Made by a program: the position numbers and the translations under genes
The notes under the pieces: model-generated
Seen by the model: only the letters and a program-made list of their open reading frames with translations
Told to the model about the DNA's origin: nothing
Database searches by the model: none
In this document: positions 53,923 to 63,312 of the stretch, piece after piece
Position numbering within the stretch: position 1 is the stretch's first letter
Layout of the letters: each line of letters begins with the position of its first letter
NCBI RefSeq assembly: GCF_003992015.1
Contig: NZ_RQVK01000004.1
Span: forward strand, 1-64,000
Reading direction: 5' to 3'
From: Veillonella sp. VA137
GTDB lineage: Bacteria; Bacillota; Negativicutes; Veillonellales; Veillonellaceae
DNA length: 64,000 nucleotides

Positions 53923-54837
53923 TTATAGGTCTAATCTAGAACGCGGATTCACATCTTCTTCTACATGATTACGCATCATATCACGATGTTCCACAGAAAC
54001 ATTACAGCCTTTTTCTTTCAAATGTGTATACAACGCCTCTGCCATTGCTACGCTACGATGCATACCGCCTGTACATCCTACAGCTACCACAAATTGGCTT
54101 TTTCCCTCTTGTTCATAGTTTGGCACAAGGAAATCCAGTGTAGTAAAGAAATGCTTTTTAAATTCATCCGTCACTTCAAAGGAGTGAATATACTCTTTCA
54201 CCACTGGTACACGCCCCGATTTATGACGATATTCAGGAATGTAATACGGGTTCGGCAAGAATCGCACATCCCATACCATATCCGCATCATTAGGCATGCC
54301 AAATTTAAAACCAAAACTTACCACTGTAATAGCCATGCCATCTGTTTGTTCTTTCACGTGGCTAAAAGTACGGCGCATAAATGATTTCAAGGCAGATGTT
54401 TTCATGTTTGTGGTGTCGATAATATGATCCGCCTTGCTACGTACATCCGCCAAGAGTGCCCGTTCTTGTGACAGTCCTGTACTAATACGACCTGATGGTG
54501 CCAAGGGGTGACTACGACGTGTTTCTTTATACCGGCGAATCAAAGTATCATCGCTAGCTTCCATGAACACAATTTCATAAGGCACACTCATAGCCGTCAA
54601 ATCATCTAAAGCACTGTTTAAATCATCAAAAAATTCACGACTGCGGATATCTACCACTAAGGCTACTCGACTCACTTTAGTGCCTGCACTTTGACGACAA
54701 ATTTCACTAAACTTAGGAATCAACACAGGAGGAATATTGTCGATACAGAAATATCCCATATCTTCCAAGACTTGCATCACTTGTGTTTTACCTGCTCCGG
54801 ACATACCGGTCACAATGATTAAACGAAACCCTTCCAT
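53923..54837 (-). CDS. rapZ: RapZ (YvcJ) nucleotide-binding protein
   Basis: The 304-aa protein has the P-loop VTGMSGAGKTQ near the N-terminus and the RapZ C-terminal domain with GCTGGMHRSVAMAE. In E. coli RapZ controls GlcN6P synthase through small RNAs; in Firmicutes YvcJ has GTPase/ATPase activity and an unclear role. AGGAGGG SD. It precedes yvcK-whiA as in Bacillus. Confidence 0.95.
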   Translation of the reverse strand: MEGFRLIIVTGMSGAGKTQVMQVLEDMGYFCIDNIPPVLIPKFSEICRQSAGTKVSRVALVVDIRSREFFDDLNSALDDLTAMSVPYEIVFMEASDDTLIRRYKETRRSHPLAPSGRISTGLSQERALLADVRSKADHIIDTTNMKTSALKSFMRRTFSHVKEQTDGMAITVVSFGFKFGMPNDADMVWDVRFLPNPYYIPEYRHKSGRVPVVKEYIHSFEVTDEFKKHFFTTLDFLVPNYEQEGKSQFVVAVGCTGGMHRSVAMAEALYTHLKEKGCNVSVEHRDMMRNHVEEDVNPRSRLDL

Positions 54838-54856
54838 GAGGCCCTCCTACAAAATT

Positions 54857-55648
54857 TTATAACACATTCGCTTCAATCCATTTAGCGACGCCATCTTTTT
54901 CATTTGTGTCGCATACTTCTTTGGCAATTGTCTTCACATGTTCCTCTGCATTCCCTACTGCCACGGAATGACCTGTTACTTGTAACATAGAAATATCATT
55001 TTCTGAATTACCAAAGGATACCATATCTTCTAAACCGATGCCCAATCGCTCGCCCATGAAAGCCAAAGCTTCCCCTTTGGACACGTGAGGTGCCACGATT
55101 TCTAAGAAATTCACCTTGGATCGAACTAACTCAACCATGTGGCCAACTTCTTTAGAAAGTATAGCAATCACCTCTGTCATACGTTCAGGCTCTTCCACCA
55201 CTAATAGTTTGTTCGTTCCCTTTTGAGGGTCATAGATAGCATCTCCTACGTACACAGCCTTGGCACCTGTAATCTCTTCATAGAGACGAGAAAACTCTGT
55301 TTCACTGTGCACTAATAATTCGTCATCAATATAGGACTGAATATAGATATTATGCTCTTTCGTGATGGCTAATACTTTGCGCGCTACCTCCGGTGGTATA
55401 GCTCGTTCCCAAATGAGTTCTTTACTTTCTACACGTTGGATGACACCGCCAGAATACAGTACCATCGGTACATCACCTAAGCCTAAACGATGTGCTACCG
55501 GATATGCCGTTTGGTACATACGGCCTGTTGCAATAAGTACCTCAATTCCCTTGTCCTGTGCTTTTTTTAGCACTGCTTTTGTATAATCAGACACGGTGTT
55601 ATCATCACGTAACAGCGTATCATCTAAATCTATGGCTAACAATTTCAT
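54857..55648 (-). CDS. Cof-type HAD hydrolase
   Basis: The 263-aa protein has HAD motif I (AIDLDDTLLRDD, Asp7 and Asp9 region), VLIATGR as motif II, a C2 cap domain (about 80-190), and SFGNSENDISML as motif IV. Such enzymes dephosphorylate sugar phosphates or flavin/PLP derivatives; the substrate is unknown. AAGGAG SD. It lies 19 nt before rapZ and probably heads the operon. Confidence 0.9.
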   Translation of the reverse strand: MKLLAIDLDDTLLRDDNTVSDYTKAVLKKAQDKGIEVLIATGRMYQTAYPVAHRLGLGDVPMVLYSGGVIQRVESKELIWERAIPPEVARKVLAITKEHNIYIQSYIDDELLVHSETEFSRLYEEITGAKAVYVGDAIYDPQKGTNKLLVVEEPERMTEVIAILSKEVGHMVELVRSKVNFLEIVAPHVSKGEALAFMGERLGIGLEDMVSFGNSENDISMLQVTGHSVAVGNAEEHVKTIAKEVCDTNEKDGVAKWIEANVL

Positions 55649-55674
55649 GACATCACTCCTTCATCATATCTTTC

Positions 55675-55680
55675 ATTATA
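55675..55680 (-). promoter_or_regulatory. extended -10 in front of the HAD-rapZ-yvcK-whiA unit
   Basis: TGGTATAAT gives a TG-extended perfect -10, 27 bp before the HAD gene. No clear -35 is seen. Confidence 0.5.
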
Positions 55681-55810
55681 CCATATAACCACACATAACT
55701 ACTGCATTACTATCACTAAGATACAAACAGTTCTATCTAACATGAAACAAAAGATGACGCAACCATAGATATTAGCCACAACTTTTAGATGAGCGCCACC
55801 ACATTGGAGA

Positions 55811-55867
55811 AAATAAAAACACGACAGGTTACACAATCCAGTGTGGTACTAGTATGCAAACCTGTCG
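55811..55867 (-). terminator. terminator of the hem operon
   Basis: CGACAGGTT / AACCTGTCG is a 9-bp stem with a loop that can pair further, then TGTTTTTATTTT on the minus strand. It lies 40 bp past the cgoX-chdC stop. Confidence 0.8.
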
Positions 55868-55906
55868 CAATTGTATTTCTTTATAGTTTAATGCCCTATT
55901 GATGTA

Positions 55907-56701
55907 TTAGGAAAACAGATGATCTATGCCATCCATATCTAGAATCGTACCAATTGTAAATGGTCCAAAGATACCAAAGCGAGCACTTACTTCATCAAAT
56001 CGCATTTCATTGACGATTTTTTTAAACTGAATTGGATCATCACTCATCAATGTAATACCCCATTCCCAATCATCCATACCAAAAGCACCCGTCGTAAACT
56101 CTTTGATAGTGTCCTCATATTTTTTACCAATTTGACCATGAGAACGCATCATACTACCACGACTTTGACGATCTAGCATATACCAATTATCTGTCAAATT
56201 ACGTTGCTTAGCCATAGGGTAGAAACACATGCAAGCCAATCTAGGAATTTTAGGGTATAACCGGGCTTGCACTTTTGGATGGTCCTTCGGAGATTTTACA
56301 TAATTGCTTACTTCAATAACAGATACGAAAGAAGATTCTGGCTGTAATACACTAAAGATTGGTAATTTTTTTAGTGTCAATTCTACTTCGTTCAACTCTT
56401 GCAAGCTTGGTTGTAAGAACCAAAACATAATATCTCCCTTATGACCATTGATTTGGTACATAGCATAGCTACTTGTATGGGCCTCATGAGCTGCTTCTAA
56501 ATTTCCAATAAACGCCTTGAAAGATTGCAATGCTTCACTTTGTTGCTCACCGGACCAGCTTCTCCATTTTTCAAAATTAATGGAATAATTAGCGTGTAAG
56601 CTAAACCAACCTTCGTATGTTTCAGGTACTTTTTCTAGTCCTGTAGTATGTCCATGCATAGGTATTGCGCCTGCATGAACAGATTCTGTATGTGTATCCA
56701 T
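55907..56701 (-). CDS. possible separate ChdC from an internal start in the fusion gene
   Basis: ATG 56701 (codon 463) has AAGGAGG at 56710-56716, spaced 8 nt, better than the SD of many true starts here. It would yield 264 aa that begin in the linker and contain the whole coproheme decarboxylase domain. ChdC works as a pentamer in other bacteria, so free subunits could fill the oligomer. Translation from this site is inferred only. Confidence 0.5.
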   Translation of the reverse strand: MDTHTESVHAGAIPMHGHTTGLEKVPETYEGWFSLHANYSINFEKWRSWSGEQQSEALQSFKAFIGNLEAAHEAHTSSYAMYQINGHKGDIMFWFLQPSLQELNEVELTLKKLPIFSVLQPESSFVSVIEVSNYVKSPKDHPKVQARLYPKIPRLACMCFYPMAKQRNLTDNWYMLDRQSRGSMMRSHGQIGKKYEDTIKEFTTGAFGMDDWEWGITLMSDDPIQFKKIVNEMRFDEVSARFGIFGPFTIGTILDMDGIDHLFS

Positions 56702-58087
56702 AGGAACTACCTCCTTAGTTTCTTCTTTCCATACTGTTACCAATTCATAGGCTTGTTTGATGCCATCTGGCATGCCGACCCCTTTAAATGGAGTTCCAAT
56801 TAATGCCAATCCTGGATAGTGTTCTTGGACATGGCCCATGAGGGTTGCCACTCGGTCTTTATGTCCCACTTCGTATTGGGGCATACTTTTTTGTAACCGT
56901 ACCACTTCCATCCATTCTGGATTTCCTGTAAACTTCAATATATTTCGTATTTCTGAAAGCGCCAATTCACACAGTTCTTCTTCACTGTGCGTATCTACCG
57001 TAGAGTCTGTAGGCTTCCCTAAAAAGACGCGTAGTACCACCTTGTCTTGTGGTGTCATTTGTGGCCACTTACTAGAAATGTAAGTACATGCCGTCAATGG
57101 CGTCTCTGTGCTGCGAGTAATCACAAAGCCTGTGCCTTGCAATGGTTTTGTAAACGCTGACTTCGGCAAACTCATAATGACAATGGCACAAGAAGATTGT
57201 TCCATATGCCGCAAGTCTTCAAATTTTTCATCTCCCAAAAAAAATTTTTCATAGGCTTTAGGTGGCGTAGTAATCACAAGACGGTCATAGGAGTCTGTAC
57301 CGTTTTGTGTTTGCACTGTATAGAGCTTATCTGTGTATGATGCCTCTAGCACCTCAGTCGATGTGTGCAAAGAAACGTTCTTTGGCATTTGTTCCACAAG
57401 AGCATCTACTAATGATTCTAAACCTCCCGTTAATTGGGCAAATTGTCCTTCGGTAGCCGCCCCAGATTGTTTGCGCATACCTTGCATAGCCATCATACCT
57501 TTGACCAAGTTTCCATGCTTTTGTTCTAATTGACGAAATTCTGGAAAGGTTCCCAGTAAACTTAAGCGTTTTAAGTCTCCACCGTAGATACCAGATAAGA
57601 GAGGTTCAATTAATAAATTGACTAGTTCATCCCCTAAATGATACCGGAAAAAGGCATCGATACTCATATCTTCATTTCCTGGATATGGTTTCTTAAAAAT
57701 ATCTAATCCAGCTCGTAATTTACCAAACCAACTTAATAAGCTAGACATAGCAAAAGGAAGAAATTCTGTAGGGATGCCAATGATGGATCCTCCAGGGATA
57801 GGCTTCATTTGACCTTGATGATAAATATAGGATTCTCCCGTAGCATTACGTACCAAGGTATCACCTAATCCCAATTCCTGTACCAAATCTGTCATAGATG
57901 TTTTTCTGGCTAAATACGAATCAGGACCCACTTCTACCACATAGCCATCGCGACGTTTTGTTTGTACCTTTCCACCCCAACGATTCGAAGATTCTAGGAC
58001 ATGAATGTCCCAGTTAGGAAATGCTTTGCCCATATAATACGCTGCAGATAAGCCTGTTAGGCCACCACCAATAATTGCTACTTTCAT
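55907..58087 (-). CDS. coproporphyrinogen III oxidase / coproheme decarboxylase fusion
   Basis: This 726-aa protein joins two steps of the coproporphyrin-dependent heme pathway. Residues 1-455 are a CgoX (HemY-type) FAD oxidase: dinucleotide motif IIGGGLTGLSAA (5-16), LESSNRWGGK, and PFKGVGMPDGIKQA (433-446). Residues 488-726 are a ChdC (HemQ) domain: catalytic Tyr623 in YPMAK, proximal His650 in MRSHGQIGKKY, GAFGMDDWEWGITL and MRFDEVSARFG. The linker (456-487) is His-rich. An SD AAGGAGG 8 nt before in-frame Met463 could let ChdC also be made alone. It follows hemH by 1 nt. Confidence 0.95.
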   Translation of the reverse strand: MKVAIIGGGLTGLSAAYYMGKAFPNWDIHVLESSNRWGGKVQTKRRDGYVVEVGPDSYLARKTSMTDLVQELGLGDTLVRNATGESYIYHQGQMKPIPGGSIIGIPTEFLPFAMSSLLSWFGKLRAGLDIFKKPYPGNEDMSIDAFFRYHLGDELVNLLIEPLLSGIYGGDLKRLSLLGTFPEFRQLEQKHGNLVKGMMAMQGMRKQSGAATEGQFAQLTGGLESLVDALVEQMPKNVSLHTSTEVLEASYTDKLYTVQTQNGTDSYDRLVITTPPKAYEKFFLGDEKFEDLRHMEQSSCAIVIMSLPKSAFTKPLQGTGFVITRSTETPLTACTYISSKWPQMTPQDKVVLRVFLGKPTDSTVDTHSEEELCELALSEIRNILKFTGNPEWMEVVRLQKSMPQYEVGHKDRVATLMGHVQEHYPGLALIGTPFKGVGMPDGIKQAYELVTVWKEETKEVVPMDTHTESVHAGAIPMHGHTTGLEKVPETYEGWFSLHANYSINFEKWRSWSGEQQSEALQSFKAFIGNLEAAHEAHTSSYAMYQINGHKGDIMFWFLQPSLQELNEVELTLKKLPIFSVLQPESSFVSVIEVSNYVKSPKDHPKVQARLYPKIPRLACMCFYPMAKQRNLTDNWYMLDRQSRGSMMRSHGQIGKKYEDTIKEFTTGAFGMDDWEWGITLMSDDPIQFKKIVNEMRFDEVSARFGIFGPFTIGTILDMDGIDHLFS

Positions 58088-58088
58088 A

Positions 58089-59009
58089 TTACCCCTCCTT
58101 CAAGAGAGCTGTTAATACACCATGCGCCATGGCTTTCACAAAGAGAGTGTCACGATCTGGCATAGGCACTCGCACATAGGTCATCCCCAACTGTTCACAT
58201 TGGTCCCGCCGTTCTATATCTAAATCATAGGACACTTCCATATGGGTACAAGTAAATCCGATAGGCATATATACCACATGGGTATGCCCTTCTACGCCCG
58301 CTTGTTCTGTCACCGTTTCTACTGTAGGTGTTAGCCATTCCCCACGAGTACCTGCACTTTGCCAAGCTAAGGTAGGATGAGGCAACTGCAATTGATCTGC
58401 TATGGATTGCATCACTTGTTGTAAGCTATGAACATACCCATCATAGGTAATCCCTTTCATGAGCGGTACACTGTGAGCCGTACACACATACTGCGGGTTA
58501 GCTCCAGCTGGCAGTGTACACAATGTATCTTTCACTCGGTCTACCCACGACGAAACTAATGTGGGTGCGTCCGCCCAATGTGGCACTACCTTCCATCGGT
58601 CATTCATAAACGGTTTCAGTGGCTCTAAATAGGATGCATTTAATATGTCTGTTCCATAAGGATTCATCATAAGTACCACTACTGTATCATAGTGGCCCAA
58701 TTCCTTCGCTACATCCCCGATGAGTGGTTCTATATATTTATGTGCTTGTACCACCGTTACCTTTGCAAAGGGTAGTTCGTTTTGTAACTCTTCTTGTAAC
58801 CGCTCTACTTGCCATACGGTAGACTCCATTAACTGAGATTGTCCACCAATGCGTTCATACTTATGTCGCAATCCTTGTAATTCTTTGTCACTTGGCCCGT
58901 GACCTCTCCGTATGCGGGTATAATATGTTTTCACATCTTCTAAGGAGCGGGGAGAGCCATAATCTAATACCAATACACAAACTTGTTGTATCTCTTTATC
59001 CTCTGTCAT
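58089..59009 (-). CDS. hemH: coproporphyrin ferrochelatase
   Basis: It inserts iron into coproporphyrin III, or protoporphyrin IX in other bacteria. The 306-aa protein has the early motif VLDYGSPRSLEDV, the catalytic His in CTAHSVPL and the acidic metal-path motif HMEVSYDLDIE. Given the CgoX-ChdC partner, the coproporphyrin substrate is expected (CpfC). ATG 59009 has GGAG 7 nt upstream. It overlaps the end of hemE. Confidence 0.94.
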   Translation of the reverse strand: MTEDKEIQQVCVLVLDYGSPRSLEDVKTYYTRIRRGHGPSDKELQGLRHKYERIGGQSQLMESTVWQVERLQEELQNELPFAKVTVVQAHKYIEPLIGDVAKELGHYDTVVVLMMNPYGTDILNASYLEPLKPFMNDRWKVVPHWADAPTLVSSWVDRVKDTLCTLPAGANPQYVCTAHSVPLMKGITYDGYVHSLQQVMQSIADQLQLPHPTLAWQSAGTRGEWLTPTVETVTEQAGVEGHTHVVYMPIGFTCTHMEVSYDLDIERRDQCEQLGMTYVRVPMPDRDTLFVKAMAHGVLTALLKEG

Positions 59010-60024
59010 GTACATACTCCACTATGTTTCGCAATACTTTAGGATTCGCATCTGGCACAACACCGTGGCCTAAATTAAAAATATGCTTTCCATGAGCAGC
59101 ACCTTCTTCCAAAATACGATCAATTTCACCTTGAATTGTCTTCCAATCTGCAAATAAATAGGCAGGGTCCAAATTCCCTTGTAATGTTTGCTTGATGCCC
59201 ATCGCACTTGCTTCTGCAATGGAGCATCTCCAATCGCAACCGATTACATCTAATGGTAATTCTTTCCACACTGGAAATAAATGCTTAGTACCTACGCCGA
59301 ACATAGTGATAGGAATATGAGGATATCGTTCTTTAATAGTCCCAATAATATGTTTCATATACGGGAATACGCCACTTTCATATTGTTCCATGGAAAGGGC
59401 TCCAATCCATGAATCAAAAATTTGAATTGCATTCACCCCCGCCTGAATTTGACCTTCCATATAAGTAATGGACATAGTAGTCAATCGCTCCATCAAAGCA
59501 TGCCAAATCTCAGGGGTTGCCACTAAACATTGACGAGTTTTCTGGTAATTTTTAGAAGGTCCACCTTCAATCATATAGCTAGCCAATGTAAAAGGAGCCC
59601 CTGCAAAGCCAATTAAGGGAACTGTGAGCATTTCTTTCGTCAATATTTGGATCGTTTTCACCATAAAGTCCAACGATTCTTCTACCACAATATCCCGCAG
59701 CTTTTCCACATCATCTTTGGATCGAATGGGATTAGAAATCACTGGCCCTATACCAGATTTTATGTTCACATCTACGCCCATAGGTACCAAAGGCGTCATA
59801 ATATCTTTGTACAAAATAGCCGCATCTACATCATACTCATGAACGGGAAGAGCTGTCACTTTTGCACATAATTCCGGTTGATGAGTAATCTCAAATAGGC
59901 TATATCGTTCTTTTATCTTGCGATACGCCTCTTGACTACGTCCCGCTTGACGCATAAACCAAACTGGTCTGCGAGACACCGGCTCACCTGCAATCATTTG
60001 CAAATAATCTTGTCGTTTTTCCAT
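58996..60024 (-). CDS. hemE: uroporphyrinogen decarboxylase
   Basis: It converts uroporphyrinogen III to coproporphyrinogen III. The 342-aa protein has the substrate-binding N-terminus RRPVWFMRQAGRSQ, AAILYKDIMTPLVPMG, GFAGAPFTLASYMIEGGPS and FNLGHGVVPDANP at the C-terminus. AAGGTG SD. It is the first gene of hemE-hemH-cgoX/chdC; the earlier pathway genes are not in the window. Confidence 0.96.
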   Translation of the reverse strand: MEKRQDYLQMIAGEPVSRRPVWFMRQAGRSQEAYRKIKERYSLFEITHQPELCAKVTALPVHEYDVDAAILYKDIMTPLVPMGVDVNIKSGIGPVISNPIRSKDDVEKLRDIVVEESLDFMVKTIQILTKEMLTVPLIGFAGAPFTLASYMIEGGPSKNYQKTRQCLVATPEIWHALMERLTTMSITYMEGQIQAGVNAIQIFDSWIGALSMEQYESGVFPYMKHIIGTIKERYPHIPITMFGVGTKHLFPVWKELPLDVIGCDWRCSIAEASAMGIKQTLQGNLDPAYLFADWKTIQGEIDRILEEGAAHGKHIFNLGHGVVPDANPKVLRNIVEYVHDRG

Positions 60025-60351
60025 ATATAATTACACCTTACCTTTTACCAAACCAAACTTGGATTCTATATTCTATTGTAGCATATGGTCACTATAATTA
60101 CCTATAGATTCTGTCACTACATATAAAGTGCATATCGATTTCTATCTATAAGGTATCGTTAACTGGTTAAAAATACTCTTACTTAGTATGACTGTACAGA
60201 TCTTCATTATATACAGTATATTTTGTAAGCCATGCATGTAAAAAGAGGCTGTAACAAACATGTAAAACGTACATGTTGTCACAGCCCTCAAATCCCTTTA
60301 TAGGGTTAATACCTCATTTAACAAGAAGCCCTTAATACCTATATTCTTTTG
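60025..60351. other. 327-bp intergenic region between the chlD-like gene and hemE
   Basis: The right part holds the terminator of the chelatase unit and a small CCCT/AGGG hairpin. The left 200 bp are AT-rich and must contain the hemE promoter, but several weak -10-like sequences (TACAAT, TATAGT) compete and none has a convincing -35. I saw no riboswitch or Fur box. Confidence 0.5.
60238..60289 (-). terminator. terminator of the cobN-chlI-chlD unit
   Basis: A long stem of about 20 bp with few mismatches (GAGGGCTGTGACAACATGTA with its partner arm 60245-60264), closed by a 5-nt loop, then TTTTTAC on the minus strand. It separates the chelatase genes from hemE. Confidence 0.85.
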
Positions 60352-62325
60352 TTATATGTCTTGTACCCTTACATACTCTGCTCCTAGCATATGCGCAATC
60401 TCTTTCCCTCGATTCATGCGAACAAAACTGGTGTCTGTATCGATGACCGTCGTTTGTATTCCCTGATTCGCAATCCATCTACCGATGTCGTCTAGTCCCT
60501 GCAGTGCTTGTGAGGTGACCTTCCCATCTGTAATAATTACGACCTTTGCCTGTACATGCCCCATTTGAGACATGTCGTTGCCTATCTGTTTGACCGCTTC
60601 CTCAATACCTTTTACAAAGGGCGTTCTCCCTCCAATCCGAGCCGTTTCCAATGCTTTAGGGATGGTCTCGATTCGCCTTGTCAATGGCACCACGCATTGA
60701 GCACCTTGCTTTTGAAAGGTGATGAGCGATACATACTGTCGTTTTACATACATCATCTGTACCAATTGTGAAAGTAACTTCTCCGTCCTCTTTAATCGTT
60801 GTCTCTGCCCCATAGATCCACTTGTATCAACTACTAAATAGATGGCTTCTTTTGGCATTTCCTGATACATAGCATATCTGACATCTTCTATAATTAGCCG
60901 AATCGGTACTTGCCGACTACGTACAATCCCTTGTACTATCGTTGGTATCCATGCAATGGTTCTCCCCCTAGTTCCTTGACGATGTACCTTAGGGCCTCGA
61001 CCGTCATCACTGATGTCTATGTGTTTCTTTGCCGGCTCAGATTGCAACATCCCATATAAATGTAACACCTGCGTTTCCACTGCTTCTGAAAGTGCAAAGG
61101 ACTCCTCTACCTTACCTCTATGGGACTCACGTTGGCCCTCTCCGCTCGTATCCTTTTCTTTCCCTGTTCCATCATATCTAGTAGCTAATTCCTCTTCTGT
61201 CTGATCAGATTCTAGAGTAGTTTGCTCTATTGGTTGTTCCTCGTGAGAACTATCCCTATCTGTTGTCATCCCTTGAGTCACCTTTCCCGTTGACTCATCA
61301 CGGTCGTTCTCCCTATCTATCCCTTGTGAGCCATTATCTTCTTGTTCTCGGTTTGAACTGGCCTCTTTCGATTTCTCTTGTTCGGTTCTTGTCTCATCGG
61401 ATGGCATTCGGTCAGATGAATCCTGTGACTCTCCCTCTTGCTGTGTTTGAGAGTTCACTGGCTTCTTCATCTTTTGTGGTAATGTCCACGGGAGTACTGT
61501 TTCTACATCAGTAGGCTCAACAAACAGATGGCCTTTTTCTCTAGCTAAACCGATGGCCGCTTTTAGCAAAATGTATTCCATACCCATAAAGGAAATGTTA
61601 AATCTCTCTACTAGACTGGAAATATATGTATATATACTATCATGCACCGTCGGGATTCTAGGTGCATCCATTAATTTCCCCTCAGGATGAGTCGGATCTT
61701 CTTTATGGGTTTTAAATGCAGCCATTACTTTTCTCTCAGGAGGAATCTGTTCTTCTCTGTGGAATCCATATACATCTATTGCGGTTCCCGTACGAAGAGT
61801 TTCCACACTGTAGTGACTTTCACGAGCCACACCTATCTCATAGATTTCCTCATCTTCTCTATCTGCTAGGACTCGCACTCTAGTGTTCGCATCCGGTGAT
61901 TCTATGGGTATCCACAAATCCATATCATAGACCCATTCTGAAAGCCCTTCTGCCCCCGTATAGGTCCCAATGATTTGTAGCGGTTTTCTCGCTTCGTACC
62001 GACGATTTTGCTCGTAAAGAATCCGTAACCACATGGACCGGTCAAAGTGATCCAATCCTTCGCAAATAAGCAAGTCATACACGTCCCAAGGATGTGCTTG
62101 TTTTACAATTTGAGCTGTTTCTAAGGACCTTTGTATATCCACCGCTTCCTGTATAGCACTCACATCTGTGTGGGATGTAATCGTCGTATAGGTTCGGCCC
62201 CTATCATGCAATGTTTGTAACAGAGCATACGTTTTTCCCGTTCCCACTTCACCTGAAATCAGTAATGTCCGCAACAAAGGTTCTTGCAAAAAGAGGTGAA
62301 TGCCTGTATTCAGTTGTACACTCAT
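60352..62325 (-). CDS. ChlD/BchD-like chelatase subunit with vWA domain
   Basis: The 657-aa protein has an N-terminal AAA-like part with an intact Walker A (ISGEVGTGKT), a very polar Glu/Asp/Ser/Gln-rich linker (about 290-410), and a C-terminal vWA domain with the MIDAS motif VVDTSGSMGQ near residue 500 and ITDGKVTSQ. ChlD and CobT/CobS-like partners assemble with the I subunit to drive metal insertion. ATG 62325 has AAAGGAGG 8 nt upstream. It follows the chlI-like gene. Metal and substrate are uncertain; cobalt and a corrin are most likely. Confidence 0.85.
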   Translation of the reverse strand: MSVQLNTGIHLFLQEPLLRTLLISGEVGTGKTYALLQTLHDRGRTYTTITSHTDVSAIQEAVDIQRSLETAQIVKQAHPWDVYDLLICEGLDHFDRSMWLRILYEQNRRYEARKPLQIIGTYTGAEGLSEWVYDMDLWIPIESPDANTRVRVLADREDEEIYEIGVARESHYSVETLRTGTAIDVYGFHREEQIPPERKVMAAFKTHKEDPTHPEGKLMDAPRIPTVHDSIYTYISSLVERFNISFMGMEYILLKAAIGLAREKGHLFVEPTDVETVLPWTLPQKMKKPVNSQTQQEGESQDSSDRMPSDETRTEQEKSKEASSNREQEDNGSQGIDRENDRDESTGKVTQGMTTDRDSSHEEQPIEQTTLESDQTEEELATRYDGTGKEKDTSGEGQRESHRGKVEESFALSEAVETQVLHLYGMLQSEPAKKHIDISDDGRGPKVHRQGTRGRTIAWIPTIVQGIVRSRQVPIRLIIEDVRYAMYQEMPKEAIYLVVDTSGSMGQRQRLKRTEKLLSQLVQMMYVKRQYVSLITFQKQGAQCVVPLTRRIETIPKALETARIGGRTPFVKGIEEAVKQIGNDMSQMGHVQAKVVIITDGKVTSQALQGLDDIGRWIANQGIQTTVIDTDTSFVRMNRGKEIAHMLGAEYVRVQDI

Positions 62326-62363
62326 ACCATTCACCTCCTTTAACAAAATCTTTGATGATTCTA

Positions 62364-63302
62364 CTACTTCTGTATCCCTTCATAGGTAGCCCATAGATTG
62401 TCCAGCATAGTTTCATCAAATTCACGTTGCTCAAAGGGTTTCCGCTTCATCCGATGAGATACCACAAGCGGTGTCAACTGTTTCAGATGATCCATGGTCA
62501 CATGGGGCTCCCCTTGTAAGGCCGCCAAAGCACGGCTACTATTGAGCAAGGTAATATCTGAACGATGTCCCTCTACGCCTAGGGTAATAGATATATTGGC
62601 AATCAATTCTAATAGATTTGCATCTACCCCAATGGTAGGCAATACTTTGCGCGCTGTTTCAATAGTTTTACGCAACGCTTCATCGTCCTTCCTGTAGGGC
62701 TCAATAAATGCTTGTGGAGTATCTTCAAAGGCCAATCGGCGACGCAATACTTCCATTCTCAAGGCTACATCAGTTTCTGCTTTCACAGTCACCGATAGAC
62801 CAAAGCGATCCAACAATTGTGGACGAATACCCCCCTCTTCGGGGTTCATGGTGCCCACCAAAATAAATCGTGATGGATGACTATGGCTAATGCCCTCCCG
62901 TTCGATGCGATTCACCCCCATGGCCGCCACATCTAACAATGTATCCACTAAGTAGTCCTCTAGTAAATTGACTTCATCCACATAGAGAATATTTTCGTGA
63001 GCCTCAAATAAAATGCCTGGAGAAAACTCTTGCTTCCCCTCTTGCAGCATCCGCTCAATATCCAAGGTTCCCACCAATCTGTCTTCCGTGCAATGCAATG
63101 GAAGGTCCACCACTTTCATCGGTGTGCCATCACGATGCATAGGCAGCACCTTGGCTAAGCCTCGTACCGCCGTCGATTTTGCCGTTCCCTTATCACCCTG
63201 TATCAACACACCACCTACCCGTGGGTCTACCGCATTGAGGAGTAAGGCCAATTTCATTTGATCTTGTCCTACTAAGGCTGTAAAAGGATATATAGTACTC
63301 AT
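62364..63302 (-). CDS. ChlI/BchI-like AAA+ chelatase subunit
   Basis: The 312-aa motor subunit has [22 protein letters not shown], Walker [10 protein letters not shown], the ChlI insert [18 protein letters not shown], Walker [17 protein letters not shown] and the sensor [20 protein letters not shown]. It would hydrolyse ATP with the ChlD-like protein and feed the CobN-like chelatase. ATG 63302 follows AAGGAG; the longer frame has no SD. It begins 10 nt after the cobN-like stop. Confidence 0.92.
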   Translation of the reverse strand: MSTIYPFTALVGQDQMKLALLLNAVDPRVGGVLIQGDKGTAKSTAVRGLAKVLPMHRDGTPMKVVDLPLHCTEDRLVGTLDIERMLQEGKQEFSPGILFEAHENILYVDEVNLLEDYLVDTLLDVAAMGVNRIEREGISHSHPSRFILVGTMNPEEGGIRPQLLDRFGLSVTVKAETDVALRMEVLRRRLAFEDTPQAFIEPYRKDDEALRKTIETARKVLPTIGVDANLLELIANISITLGVEGHRSDITLLNSSRALAALQGEPHVTMDHLKQLTPLVVSHRMKRKPFEQREFDETMLDNLWATYEGIQK

Positions 63303-63312
63303 GTTAGTCTCC

